From: an uncultured Bryobacterales bacterium
GTDB taxonomy: Bacteria > Acidobacteriota > Terriglobia > Bryobacterales > UBA6623
NCBI GenBank assembly: GCA_958295955.1
Contig: OY282420.1
Span: 3,610,435-3,674,434 of the forward strand
DNA: 64,000 nt
Direction: 5' to 3'
The translations under genes and the position numbers were made by a program. Positions 19,051 to 26,849 of this stretch are shown here, piece after piece. The notes under the pieces were generated by a model that was not told the origin of the DNA, made no database searches, and saw nothing but the letters and a program-made list of their open reading frames with translations. Numbering within the stretch: position 1 is the first letter of the stretch; each line of letters starts with the position of its first letter.

Positions 19051-19617
19051 TCAGGCGTCGAAGAATACGGTTTCCGCGCCGCCCTGTAGGCGGATGTCGA
19101 AGCGGTAAACGGCGCCGTCGGGCGTATCGCGCCGTTGTGCTATCAGTGTTTCACGTCTTGCGGCATCGACGCCGGACAATACGGGATCGGTTGCGTTGCC
19201 CGGCTCGTCGGAAAAGTAGATGCGCGTGAAAAGGTGGCCGGGCAGGCCGCGGGCAAAAACCGCGAGGACGGCGTGAGGCGCCTGCGAAGCTTCGACTCGG
19301 CCGGGTTTCACTGTGAGAAAACGGAACTTGCCGGCGGCGTCCGTGGCGCACCTGCCGAAGCCGGTGAACGCCCGCCCGCCGCCGCCCGGGACGCGCGGAT
19401 AGCGACCTGCGCAGTCGGCCTGCCAGAGATCGAGCAGAGCGTCGGCGACGGGCTCGCCGCGGCCGTCAAGCACGCGGCCTTCGATCCGCATGCGCTCGCC
19501 GGGCGTATCGCCGGCGGTTAACTCGCAGCCGGCTATGGGTTGGAATCCGTAGTCTTCGGGCGTCAGGGCGATGGCGAAGAACGGGCCGACGGTCTGCGAG
19601 GGCGTTTGTTGCGGCAT
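19051..19617 (-). CDS. pcaG: Protocatechuate 3,4-dioxygenase, alpha subunit
   Basis: A 188-residue alpha subunit of intradiol protocatechuate 3,4-dioxygenase. The N-terminus TPSQTVGPFFAIAL is the PcaG signature. The beta-sandwich core follows with RIEGRVLDGRGEPVADALLDLWQADCAGRY, and the position that holds His iron ligands in PcaH reads APHAVLAVFARG, so it has no complete iron site, as expected for the alpha subunit. It begins nine bases after the pcaH stop, an arrangement suited to 1:1 subunit synthesis. Confidence 0.95.
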   Translation of the reverse strand: MPQQTPSQTVGPFFAIALTPEDYGFQPIAGCELTAGDTPGERMRIEGRVLDGRGEPVADALLDLWQADCAGRYPRVPGGGGRAFTGFGRCATDAAGKFRFLTVKPGRVEASQAPHAVLAVFARGLPGHLFTRIYFSDEPGNATDPVLSGVDAARRETLIAQRRDTPDGAVYRFDIRLQGGAETVFFDA

Positions 19618-19626
19618 CGTCCGTTC

Positions 19627-20349
19627 CTAACTTTCCAGGGGCGTGGCTTGCGGTCCGCGCAAGACGATGTCGAACTCGAAGCCCAGCGCCCGCTCCGGCT
19701 GCGTTTTCTCCATTGAGAAGCGCGCGACGAGGCGCTGCCGGGCGGCTGCGCTGCGGACGCAGTGCAGCACGGGGTCAAGATCGTGCAGCGGGTCGCCGGG
19801 GAAGTACATCTGCGTTACGAGCCGGGCGGCGAATGCGTTGCCGAACAGCGAAAAATGAATATGCGCCGGCCGCCAGGCGTTCGCGTGATTTTTCCACGGA
19901 TAGGCGCCGGGGCGGATGGTGGTGAAGCGGTATTCGCCGTTTGCGCCGGTCAGGCAGCGCCCCGCGCCGTGAAAGTTGGGATCGAGCGGAGCATCGTGCC
20001 GGTCGTTGACGTGAACGTAGCGCCCCGCCGCGTTGGCCTGCCAGATTTCCACCAGGGCGCCGCGGACGGGGCGGCCGCTTTCTTCGAGGATGCGCCCGCT
20101 GACGGTGATGCGCTCGCCCAGCGCTGCGCCGTTTTTGACGGCATTGCGGGTGAGGTCGTTGTCCAGCGCGCCGACCGAGCTTTCGCCGAAAACGGGGGCC
20201 GTCAGTTCCGAGATCGCGCGCGCCAACGGGACCAATGGCTTGCTCGGCGCGCGGAACTCCGTTGAGCGGTAGGGGAGGTAGAGATAGGGCGGATGGCCGC
20301 TCCAATCCCTGGGGCCGATTTTCTTGGCGGCTTCCCTGCCGGCGCTCAT
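19627..20349 (-). CDS. pcaH: Protocatechuate 3,4-dioxygenase, beta subunit (iron-binding)
   Basis: A 240-residue catalytic subunit that binds non-heme Fe(III) and cleaves protocatechuate between its two hydroxyls. All four expected iron ligands can be placed by comparison with Pseudomonas PcaH: Tyr111 (AGRYVHVND), Tyr150 (GAYPWKN), His163 and His165 (RPAHIHF). Their spacing (39 and 13 residues) equals that of Tyr408, Tyr447, His460 and His462. The N-terminal extension with PPYLYLPYRST is also typical. The start overlaps the pcaC stop by four bases. Confidence 0.96.
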   Translation of the reverse strand: MSAGREAAKKIGPRDWSGHPPYLYLPYRSTEFRAPSKPLVPLARAISELTAPVFGESSVGALDNDLTRNAVKNGAALGERITVSGRILEESGRPVRGALVEIWQANAAGRYVHVNDRHDAPLDPNFHGAGRCLTGANGEYRFTTIRPGAYPWKNHANAWRPAHIHFSLFGNAFAARLVTQMYFPGDPLHDLDPVLHCVRSAAARQRLVARFSMEKTQPERALGFEFDIVLRGPQATPLES

Positions 20350-20765
20350 TGCGGGTCGTCTCCGGGAGCGCTGGGCTCCGGTTCTGCGTAAACTTCTCCG
20401 GCTGCGGCGAAAGAGCGGTTGGCGGCCGGGACGCCGGCGTAAACCGCGACGTGCAGCAGCGCTTCGGCCACCTCTTCCGCCGTGGCGCCCGTGTTGCGCG
20501 CGGCGCGGACGTGCATCTTGAGTTCCTCGCGGCAGCCCAGCGCGCCCAGCAACGCTATGGTGATGAGGCTTCGCGTCCGGCGGTCGAGGTTGGGGCGGTC
20601 CCAGACCGCGCCCCAGGCCGCTTCCGTAATGTAGCGCTGGAACGCCTCGTCGAAGCTCGTCTTGCCCGCTTGGGCGCGGTCGACATGGGCGTCGCCGAGC
20701 ACTTCGCGGCGGACTTTCATGCCTTTATCGAATCGGTCGTTGGACAAGGTTGCATTCCTCCGCAA
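20346..20765 (-). CDS. pcaC: 4-carboxymuconolactone decarboxylase
   Basis: A 139-residue AhpD-fold decarboxylase that turns 4-carboxymuconolactone into 3-oxoadipate enol-lactone. Family motifs are GMKVRREVLGDAHVDRA at the N-terminus, LDRRTRSLITIALL, and GATAEEVAEALLHVAVYAGVPAANRSF. The start at 20765 overlaps pcaD by 41 bases; the internal Met16 would cut into the conserved N-terminal block, so the longer form is preferred. It is a stand-alone gene, not the PcaD-PcaC fusion (PcaL) seen in some actinobacteria. Confidence 0.94.
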   Translation of the reverse strand: MRRNATLSNDRFDKGMKVRREVLGDAHVDRAQAGKTSFDEAFQRYITEAAWGAVWDRPNLDRRTRSLITIALLGALGCREELKMHVRAARNTGATAEEVAEALLHVAVYAGVPAANRSFAAAGEVYAEPEPSAPGDDPQ

Positions 20766-21534
20766 AGTCGTCGATGAGCGCCGCGAGCTTGCCCGGGGCC
20801 TCGATGCAGGGCAGGTGGCCGGCGCCCTCGATCGTCTCGAAGCGCGAGCCGGGGATCAGAGCCGCCAGCGAACGGACCAGATGCGGCGGCGTGGGGATAT
20901 CCTCCGAGCCGCAAACGCACAGCGTCGGGACCCGCAGGCGCGCCGTCGATGCGCTCAGGTCGGCGTCGCGCAGGGCCGCGCAGGAACCGATATAGCCTTC
21001 CGGCGGGACGCGGCTCAGCATATTCGCCCAGCCCGACAGTCGATCTCGGCGCCGCCGCCGGTACGTTGCGCCGAACCAGCGTTCGAGGACCGTATCCGCC
21101 AGCGGCGCAAGGCCCGCCTCGCGGACCTGTCGGATGCGCGCATCCCAGATTTCCGGCGGGCCGATGGCGGGCGCCGTGCCGCAGAGGATCAACGCGCGAA
21201 CGAGGCCGGGCCGGTCGGACGCCAATTGCTGCGCGATCATCCCTCCGATCGAAAGGCCGCAGACGATTGTCCGCTCGATTCCCAGCAGGTTGAGCAGTCC
21301 GGCCAGATCGGCGGCGTGGCCGGCGATGGGGCAGGCGCCCGCAGGCCAACTCGACAATCCGTGGCCGCGCTTGTCGTAACGCACGGTATGGAAGCGGCCG
21401 CCGAGCGCGTCGACCACGCCGTCCCAGATGCGGTAATCGGTTCCCAGCGGGTTCGAGAAGACGAGCGTCGGGGCCGCGCGGGGGCCGTCCCGGCGGTAAC
21501 TGAGAACAACGTTGTCGATGCGGGCGAATTCCAT
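20725..21534 (-). CDS. pcaD: 3-oxoadipate enol-lactonase
   Basis: A 269-residue alpha/beta hydrolase and first gene of the pca operon. It hydrolyses 3-oxoadipate enol-lactone to 3-oxoadipate. The nucleophile elbow is GLSIGG (Ser95), the late acid is probably in CVCGSEDIPTPP, and the catalytic His in GAGHLPCIE. The N-terminal oxyanion region reads VFSNPLGTDYRIWD, characteristic of PcaD. The downstream pcaC start lies inside its 3' end. Confidence 0.94.
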   Translation of the reverse strand: MEFARIDNVVLSYRRDGPRAAPTLVFSNPLGTDYRIWDGVVDALGGRFHTVRYDKRGHGLSSWPAGACPIAGHAADLAGLLNLLGIERTIVCGLSIGGMIAQQLASDRPGLVRALILCGTAPAIGPPEIWDARIRQVREAGLAPLADTVLERWFGATYRRRRRDRLSGWANMLSRVPPEGYIGSCAALRDADLSASTARLRVPTLCVCGSEDIPTPPHLVRSLAALIPGSRFETIEGAGHLPCIEAPGKLAALIDDFAEECNLVQRPIR

Positions 21535-21846
21535 GCCTGTCTATCCCTGATAATTTAGTGTCTGTGCGCCATGAAGCGCAACGCGGGCGCGTAACGCTGC
21601 CTGCGTGACTTTTGCCGCGGCGGGCTTGTCTGTGAAGAATACGGCTGTGTGCTGGAGATAAGCCTACCCTCCGGCGCCACGGTGGGGCGCCGCAGAGGTA
21701 GCGGTGGTCGGACCGTTACGGGCTTGATCGCAAGATCCACAACCTCGCGGCCCGCGGGTCGGAAGCCGTCGCGCGGCTCCAACGCAAGCTGCGCCAATAG
21801 GATCTCGACGTTCAGAGCGGCGGCGGTTCGAGACCGCTGTAACAGA
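21535..21846. other. 312-bp intergenic region between pcaD and the secreted-protein gene
   Basis: Apart from the pca promoter candidate at its left end, this stretch has no convincing gene. It contains a perfect 7-bp hairpin with a 7-base loop (CGGCGCC, 21672-21678, and GGCGCCG, 21686-21692) without a T-tract. A short plus-strand frame reads DRKIHNLAARGSEAVARLQR and stops at about 21800, but no start or family is visible. It may be decayed coding sequence. Confidence 0.5.
21552..21581 (-). promoter_or_regulatory. Possible sigma-70 promoter of the pca operon
   Basis: Reading leftward on the minus strand there is TTGCGC (21581-21576), an 18-base spacer and TAAATT (21557-21552), with the pcaD ATG at 21534. 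An AGGGA ribosome-binding site lies between them. Match to consensus is partial, so this is a candidate only. No LysR or IclR-type regulator gene is adjacent. Confidence 0.33.
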
Positions 21847-22824
21847 TCAGCGAGCTCTTGCCCAGATGAGACGAGAATCCTTCCCCCACGCTCTAGCGTG
21901 GAAGACCAAGTTCTCGCCTTCCGATCCCAGCATCATCAGTCCCTCTTCTATCGGCAACGCGGATGCGGCCTCCACCAACTCCAATGCACCGCTGTCCGTC
22001 GCTATCTCGAAGACGGGACTGTGCGGATACTGTCCTTGCCAAGCATCGTTGCTCCACTGTCCGTCCACGAACAGACGCCCTGAATCGGTAACGCCTCCGC
22101 AAATGATCTCGAATCCTTGAGGCGTCTGAAGCGACCCTGCGGATACGATGCCTTGCTGAGGCGATACCAGCGTCCATGTCTTGGCGCGAGTGGAGATCAG
22201 GGCGGCATAATTCCTGGAAGTTAAAAGAAGACCGCCCTCTACAGGATGCCCGCCCCCGACCGTCGCAAGGCTCGACCACGGCACGATGGAGCGGATCAGG
22301 CTGCCGTCAGTACCGTACTGTCGCATCACGTCGTGGCCGGGCTTGTAATCGCTCTTGTCGTCCAGCAGCTCCATGCCGATCGCCCACAGGCTTCCATCGA
22401 CCGTGAATCCGATCTTCGCAGCTGCGAACGGCGATGTGCGGACGATGCGGATCAGCGATCCGTCCATCTTGAACCATGCGAGCGCCGATACGAGCCGCCC
22501 TTCTTTGTCCGCGGCGCCTGCACCCACGGCGATCCGCTCGTCGAACGACACCGCAACGGCCCCAACGCTCTGGCGGAAGCTATTGGGCAGGTCGATCGCT
22601 TGTTCGAGCACGGGGCCTTTGACCTCGTGATCTACCCAGAACGCAGACATCGACGCATTCACGCCGAACACGTATCCGGCCTGATAGCCGGGTATGGGCT
22701 TACCGCGCACGTCCCTGTGGGAGAAAATCTTGCTGCGGCTGGGAGCGAGGGACTGAGCAGCCGTCCGCGCCGGAACCGATGCCAAGCCGACTGCGATGAC
22801 GAGAAATGGAACGAATTGTGTCAT
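21847..22824 (-). CDS. Secreted protein of unknown function, probably beta-propeller-like
   Basis: A 325-residue protein whose start is fixed by a strong ribosome-binding site (AGGAGG, complement of 22831-22836, seven bases from the ATG at 22824). A signal peptide follows (MTQFVPFLVIAVGLASVPARTAAQ). The mature part has recurring short strand-turn segments (AALAWFKMDGSLIRI, GFTVDGSLWAIGM, QYGTDGSLIRSIVPW) that suggest a six- or seven-bladed propeller. I recognise no named family. It lies 94 bases downstream of the sigma-factor gene on the same strand and may be co-transcribed with it. Confidence 0.7.
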   Translation of the reverse strand: MTQFVPFLVIAVGLASVPARTAAQSLAPSRSKIFSHRDVRGKPIPGYQAGYVFGVNASMSAFWVDHEVKGPVLEQAIDLPNSFRQSVGAVAVSFDERIAVGAGAADKEGRLVSALAWFKMDGSLIRIVRTSPFAAAKIGFTVDGSLWAIGMELLDDKSDYKPGHDVMRQYGTDGSLIRSIVPWSSLATVGGGHPVEGGLLLTSRNYAALISTRAKTWTLVSPQQGIVSAGSLQTPQGFEIICGGVTDSGRLFVDGQWSNDAWQGQYPHSPVFEIATDSGALELVEAASALPIEEGLMMLGSEGENLVFHARAWGKDSRLIWARAR

Positions 22825-22918
22825 GACGAACCTCCTGAACGCTGCAGGCGCATGCTCATCTTTACCAGTCATGGGTACCCCCTCTCTATCCTCTACAACG
22901 GATGAGGCGGCCTGTCCG

Positions 22919-23545
22919 TCACAATTTTTTTTCGAGGCCGGCTTGGCTCTGTCCGCGCAGCTTCGTCCGGGCCTTGAGTTTGCCCTCAATTATCCTCACG
23001 GCGCGGCTTAGGGTGGTGGTCACATTGCTCTCAGTGATCCCAAGCCGCTCAGCGGTTTCCTTGACGCTGCGTTCCCCCTGCATGCGCAGAGCGTACACTT
23101 GACGATAGGTGTCCGGAAGCATCGCGACCATCTCTCGCAGCAACTCGAGCATCTGCCGTTCCTGCGCTGTGGACTCTATGTTCTGCTCCGCACGGAGCCT
23201 GCCCGCGGCTTCAAGAGGCTCTTCCTTGCGGTCACGTTTCTCGCGCTGGAGATCCCTGACGTTGTTGGCGACGACTTTGGCGACCCACGGGCAAGCCGTG
23301 GGGCCGCCCAGGCTAACGTTGGCCGCCTGGACGATCTTCATCCAACTGATCTGCAGTGCGTCCTTGGCGAGTTCGTCATCTCTGGCGAGGCGCTTGGCCA
23401 TCGATGAGAAGTGCTTCGAGCAGCAGGCGATCCACTCTCCCTTGGCCCGGTCTCCCTCCAGCAGCGGACAACAGGCCTGTGCTGCTTGTTGCAAGCCGGG
23501 CGTGGGGAGGACATGAAGGTCCGGCATCCTGTTGGATGCGCACAT
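22919..23545 (-). CDS. ECF-like sigma-70 family factor
   Basis: A 208-residue RNA polymerase sigma factor with only regions 2 and 4. Region 2 spans roughly residues 45-110 (LAKDALQISWMKIVQAA ... CPWVAKVVANNVRDLQREKR) and region 4 roughly 135-190 (MLPDTYRQVYALRMQGERS, helix-turn-helix VKETAERLGITESNVTTTL). The N-terminal 40 residues contain several Cys (QACCPLLEGDRAKGEWIACC), unusual for the class and possibly a metal- or redox-sensing element. No anti-sigma gene is visible next to it; the following gene encodes a secreted protein. Met7 is an alternative start. Confidence 0.85.
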   Translation of the reverse strand: MCASNRMPDLHVLPTPGLQQAAQACCPLLEGDRAKGEWIACCSKHFSSMAKRLARDDELAKDALQISWMKIVQAANVSLGGPTACPWVAKVVANNVRDLQREKRDRKEEPLEAAGRLRAEQNIESTAQERQMLELLREMVAMLPDTYRQVYALRMQGERSVKETAERLGITESNVTTTLSRAVRIIEGKLKARTKLRGQSQAGLEKKL

Positions 23546-23570
23546 ATCACGTTAAGGAATCTCTTGAATA

Positions 23571-23576
23571 ATTATA
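23571..23576 (-). promoter_or_regulatory. Candidate -10 element upstream of the sigma-factor gene
   Basis: A perfect TATAAT on the minus strand 26 bases upstream of the ATG at 23545, in a locally AT-rich stretch. No good -35 hexamer is found at 16-18 bases, so the promoter may be weak, activator-dependent or read by another sigma factor. Confidence 0.3.
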
Positions 23577-23705
23577 GGGAATGTCTGATTAATCGGCAGG
23601 GTTTTAAGTGCTCGATTTCTATTGCGGCAAGCATCGAGGAACCAACACGCCATCCGCCGCCTTGCGCAGACCTCCACTGGATGCGGATAGCATGACCGGC
23701 CGCCG

Positions 23706-24554
23706 TCAATCGCGGGATAATTTTTTCGGCAGGCGCTGCCCGCGCTCGAAATGGCCGCCCGCGGCCCCTGCCGCGGCGCGCAGCGACTCAAGATCACGGA
23801 TGAACGCCCTCAGAGCATCGTCTATCGCCGCCGCGTTCGTCTTCAGAATGCCCTCCCACATGGCGTAAGAGCCGGCGGCCAGGCGTGTCATGTCGCGCAG
23901 GCCGTTGCCCGCGGTTTGCAGATCCTCGTCCGCGGCGACGTGCTCCAGAACGGAACCGGCAAGCGCGGTCGAAACCAGTTGCGGCAGATGCGAAGTCCAG
24001 GCTACGACGCGGTCATGCGCCGCGGCGTCCATGATGCGCCGGCGGCAGCCCATCTTGTCGAGCCAAGCGCAAAACTCCGCCGCAGCCGCGGTGTCCGGGA
24101 CATGCTCCGCCGCGGTCGTGAGGACGTAAGTCGCCTCGGCGAACAAATCCGCCTCGGCGATGCCGACGCCGCGGCCTTCTTTGCCGGCCATCGGGTGACC
24201 GCCGAGAAATGCCGGGCCGCCCGGGGGGAAGACTTCGCGGGCGCGCTCGACGATCGCTTCCTTCGTGCTGCCCGTGTCCGTGACCAGCGCATGGGCGGGC
24301 GCGAGAGCGGCAACCCGCTCGAGCTGCTCCAGAATGCGCGCGACGGGCTGCGCCATGTAAATCAGATCGGACTGCGCCGCCGCTTCCGTCAGCGGCAGGC
24401 CCTCGTCGATTGCGCCCAGCCGCAGCGCCTCGGCGATCGTCGCCGGCGAACTGACGCCCACGATTCGCCCGTCGAAGCCGGCCTTGCGCAAGCCCAGCGC
24501 GAACGACCCGCCGATCAGCCCGACGCCGACAATTGAAACGGTGCGGATGGCCAT
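23706..24554 (-). CDS. tyrA: Prephenate dehydrogenase
   Basis: A 282-residue NAD(P)-dependent prephenate dehydrogenase that makes 4-hydroxyphenylpyruvate for tyrosine. A Rossmann dinucleotide site opens the protein (VSIVGVGLIGGSFALGLRKA). Substrate-site motifs are VTDTGSTKEAIVERA, FLGGHPMAGKEGRGV and the helical C-terminal domain with HDRVVAWTSHLPQLVSTAL. There is no ACT domain, so feedback control by that route is absent. It is the last gene of a trpA-chorismate mutase-tyrA unit, six bases after the mutase stop. Confidence 0.94.
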   Translation of the reverse strand: MAIRTVSIVGVGLIGGSFALGLRKAGFDGRIVGVSSPATIAEALRLGAIDEGLPLTEAAAQSDLIYMAQPVARILEQLERVAALAPAHALVTDTGSTKEAIVERAREVFPPGGPAFLGGHPMAGKEGRGVGIAEADLFAEATYVLTTAAEHVPDTAAAAEFCAWLDKMGCRRRIMDAAAHDRVVAWTSHLPQLVSTALAGSVLEHVAADEDLQTAGNGLRDMTRLAAGSYAMWEGILKTNAAAIDDALRAFIRDLESLRAAAGAAGGHFERGQRLPKKLSRD

Positions 24555-24560
24555 CGGCGG

Positions 24561-24836
24561 CTACTTGGCAGAGCGGTTTTGCAACTCCCGCATTTCGCGG
24601 ATCACGGCTTCGTAGATGCGGTCCAACGATTCGTTCGACAACGGCCCGGCGTTCGCGGCTTCGACGTTCTCGTGGACCCGGCGCTCGCGGTCCGGTTCGT
24701 AAACCGGAACGCCCTGTTGCCGCTTGAGCGGCGCCAACTCCAGCACGCAGGCGGCGCGCCGGTTGAGAACCGCTACGATTTCGCGGTCCAACTCGTTGAT
24801 TTCGTTTCGCCAGTCGCTGAGGTCTTTCATGGGCAT
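24561..24836 (-). CDS. Chorismate mutase (AroQ class)
   Basis: A 91-residue all-helical AroQ-type chorismate mutase that converts chorismate to prephenate. The motif LSDWRNEINELDREIVAVLN carries the first active-site Arg and the D/E pattern of helix 1; LELAPLKRQQGVPVYEPDRE supplies Lys and the second Arg, and the C-terminal helix reads IYEAVIREMRELQ. The start at 24836 directly abuts the trpA stop (24837-24839); Met3 is an equally good start. The gene supplies the substrate of the next gene, tyrA. Confidence 0.93.
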   Translation of the reverse strand: MPMKDLSDWRNEINELDREIVAVLNRRAACVLELAPLKRQQGVPVYEPDRERRVHENVEAANAGPLSNESLDRIYEAVIREMRELQNRSAK

Positions 24837-25691
24837 CTATTTCCTGGAAACCGCGGCGAGTCCTTGCTTGAGATCGCGGGCAAGGGAGGCGAGGCGCTCG
24901 CCCAGGCCGGCGTCTTCGCCGTGCCGCTCGACGACCCGCATGAATGCGCTGCCGACGACCGCCGCGTCCGCGTAGGGCGCAACGGCCTGCATGTGCTCGC
25001 GCTTCGATAGTCCGAACCCGATCGCCAAGGGAAGATTCGTCTGTCTGCGCGCCCGTTGGATGAGCGGCAGCGCACTGCTCGAAAGCGTTTCCCGCGCGCC
25101 GGTCACGCCCGCGGTCGATACCAGATAGACAAAACCGCTCGAGAGGCTTGCAATCTCGGCCAGGCGCTTGTCTCCGGTCGTTTGGGAGGCCAGAAAAACG
25201 CAGTCCAGATTGCGCTTGCGCATTGCGGCAACGTAAGGCTCGGCCTCCTCGATATTCAAGTCGGTCAGCAGCGCGCCGTCGGCGCCGGCCGCGGCGGCGT
25301 CTTCGGCAAAGCGCTCGAATCCATAGCGCAAGATCGGATTCAGGTAACTGAAAACGAGCAGCGGCATCGCGGACCGCCGCCGCAGGTCGCGGATCGAGCG
25401 CAAGACTGTCTTGACGGTCGTTCCGGCCTTCAGCGCGCGGTCGGAAGCCCGTTGGATGACCGGGCCGTCGGCGATCGGATCGGAAAAGGGCACGCCCAGC
25501 TCGATGATGTCGGCGCCGCCCCGCTCAAGCCCCAGAATCAACTCGACCGTGCGCGCGGGCGAAGGGTCGCCCGCCGTAATGTAGGCGATCAGGCCGCGGC
25601 GCCGCTCGGCTTGCAGACGCGCGAACGCCCGCTCGATACGAGTCGCACCGAGATTCGCGGCGGCAGGTTCGATGGATGCGGCGGCGCTCAC
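24837..25691 (-). CDS. trpA: Tryptophan synthase alpha chain
   Basis: A 284-residue TIM barrel that releases indole from indole-3-glycerol phosphate. The catalytic pair is present with correct 11-residue spacing: Glu64 (DIIELGVPFS) and Asp75 (DPIADGP). Other family blocks are LLTDLNIEEA, VFLASQTTGDKRL, VYLVSTAGVTGAR and LAIGFGLSKREH. No in-frame ATG is close; the GTG at 25691 gives normal length. The frame continues far upstream without a start, over the divergent gene. No trpB is next to it, so the alpha and beta genes are separated or trpB lies elsewhere. Confidence 0.93.
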   Translation of the reverse strand: MSAAASIEPAAANLGATRIERAFARLQAERRRGLIAYITAGDPSPARTVELILGLERGGADIIELGVPFSDPIADGPVIQRASDRALKAGTTVKTVLRSIRDLRRRSAMPLLVFSYLNPILRYGFERFAEDAAAAGADGALLTDLNIEEAEPYVAAMRKRNLDCVFLASQTTGDKRLAEIASLSSGFVYLVSTAGVTGARETLSSSALPLIQRARRQTNLPLAIGFGLSKREHMQAVAPYADAAVVGSAFMRVVERHGEDAGLGERLASLARDLKQGLAAVSRK

Positions 25692-25748
25692 GGCAAAACA
25701 TTCTATTGTAAGCGCGGGGCCGCGCGAGTTCGCTAACCTCGTGAGGTT

Positions 25749-26840
25749 ATGCGGATCGACCGGATCGAGGCCGCCCATTACCGCATCCCTCTGCCGCAAC
25801 CGCTGAGCGACTCGACGCACGGCGAGATTCGGGAGTTCGCCGTCATCACGGCCCGCATCTTTACCGCCGCCGGCCTCGAAGGCGTCGGCTACACCTACAC
25901 GGTCGGCAACACAGGCGGGCCGGCGATCCGCAGTCTGATCGAAAACGACCTGAAGCCGTTGCTGGCGGGCCGGGATCCGCGGCGGACCGAGCAGCTTTGG
26001 AACGCCATGCAGCAGGCGACGCACTACGTCGGCCGCGGCGGTCCGGCGAGCTTTGCCGTTTCGGCCGTCGACGTCGCCCTCTGGGACCTCAAGGCGCAAG
26101 CGGCCGGCGAGCCCTTATGGCGCCTGTTGGGCGGCCACTCGCCCCATGTGAAAGTTTACGCGGGCGGCATCGACCTGCGCGTGCCGCTCGCAGCGCTCCG
26201 GGAGCAAACGGCCAAAAATCTGGCGGCCGGTTTCCGGGCAATCAAAATGAAGGTCGGCCGCGAGCGCTTGCGCGAAGACATCGCGCGCGTGGCGGCAATC
26301 CGCGCAATTCTCGGCCCCGACGTTCCCTTGATGGTCGACGCCAATATGAAATGGAGCGTGGACGAAGCTCTGCGCGCCTCGCGGGCGCTTGCCGAATACG
26401 ACGTTTACTGGCTGGAAGAGCCGGCCGCTCCCGACGACGTCGCGGGGCACGCCCGCATTGAAAAGGAGGGGCCGCTGCCCGTAGCGGCCGGCGAGAACCT
26501 GCGCACGATCAATGAATTCCAGAAAATGATTGCGGCCGGCGCGGTCTCGTTTCCGGAGCCGGACCTCTCCAACTGCGGCGGCGTCACGGCCTGGATGAAA
26601 ATCGCGCATCTCGCCGAGGCGCACAACCTGCCGGTAACCACGCACGGAGTTCACGACCTCCACGTCAGCCTGTTGGCGGCGGTTCCCAATGCGTCGTATC
26701 TCGAAGTACACGGGTTCGGCTTGGAGCGCTTCATCGAGGAGCCGCTGCCCATCGCAGACGGCTTCAGCCGGCCGCCGGAACGCCCGGGACACGGCGTGCG
26801 CTTCCTCTGGGGCGAACTGGAGCCCCACCGCGTCGCATAG
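25749..26840 (+). CDS. Enolase-superfamily (mandelate racemase/muconate lactonizing) enzyme
   Basis: A 363-residue enzyme of the mandelate-racemase subgroup: N-terminal capping domain, then a TIM barrel. Catalytic elements visible are the KxK pair Lys166/Lys168 (AIKMKVG), metal ligands Asp197 (MVDANMKW), Glu223 (WLEEPA) and Glu249 (AAGEN), and His299 (TTHG). This set is that of sugar-acid dehydratases or racemases; muconate cycloisomerases have a Lys on the second side instead of His. The substrate is unknown. It is divergent from trpA (57 bases between starts) and is followed after nine bases by recG. Confidence 0.88.
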   Translation: MRIDRIEAAHYRIPLPQPLSDSTHGEIREFAVITARIFTAAGLEGVGYTYTVGNTGGPAIRSLIENDLKPLLAGRDPRRTEQLWNAMQQATHYVGRGGPASFAVSAVDVALWDLKAQAAGEPLWRLLGGHSPHVKVYAGGIDLRVPLAALREQTAKNLAAGFRAIKMKVGRERLREDIARVAAIRAILGPDVPLMVDANMKWSVDEALRASRALAEYDVYWLEEPAAPDDVAGHARIEKEGPLPVAAGENLRTINEFQKMIAAGAVSFPEPDLSNCGGVTAWMKIAHLAEAHNLPVTTHGVHDLHVSLLAAVPNASYLEVHGFGLERFIEEPLPIADGFSRPPERPGHGVRFLWGELEPHRVA

Positions 26841-26849
26841 TACGGTCTC

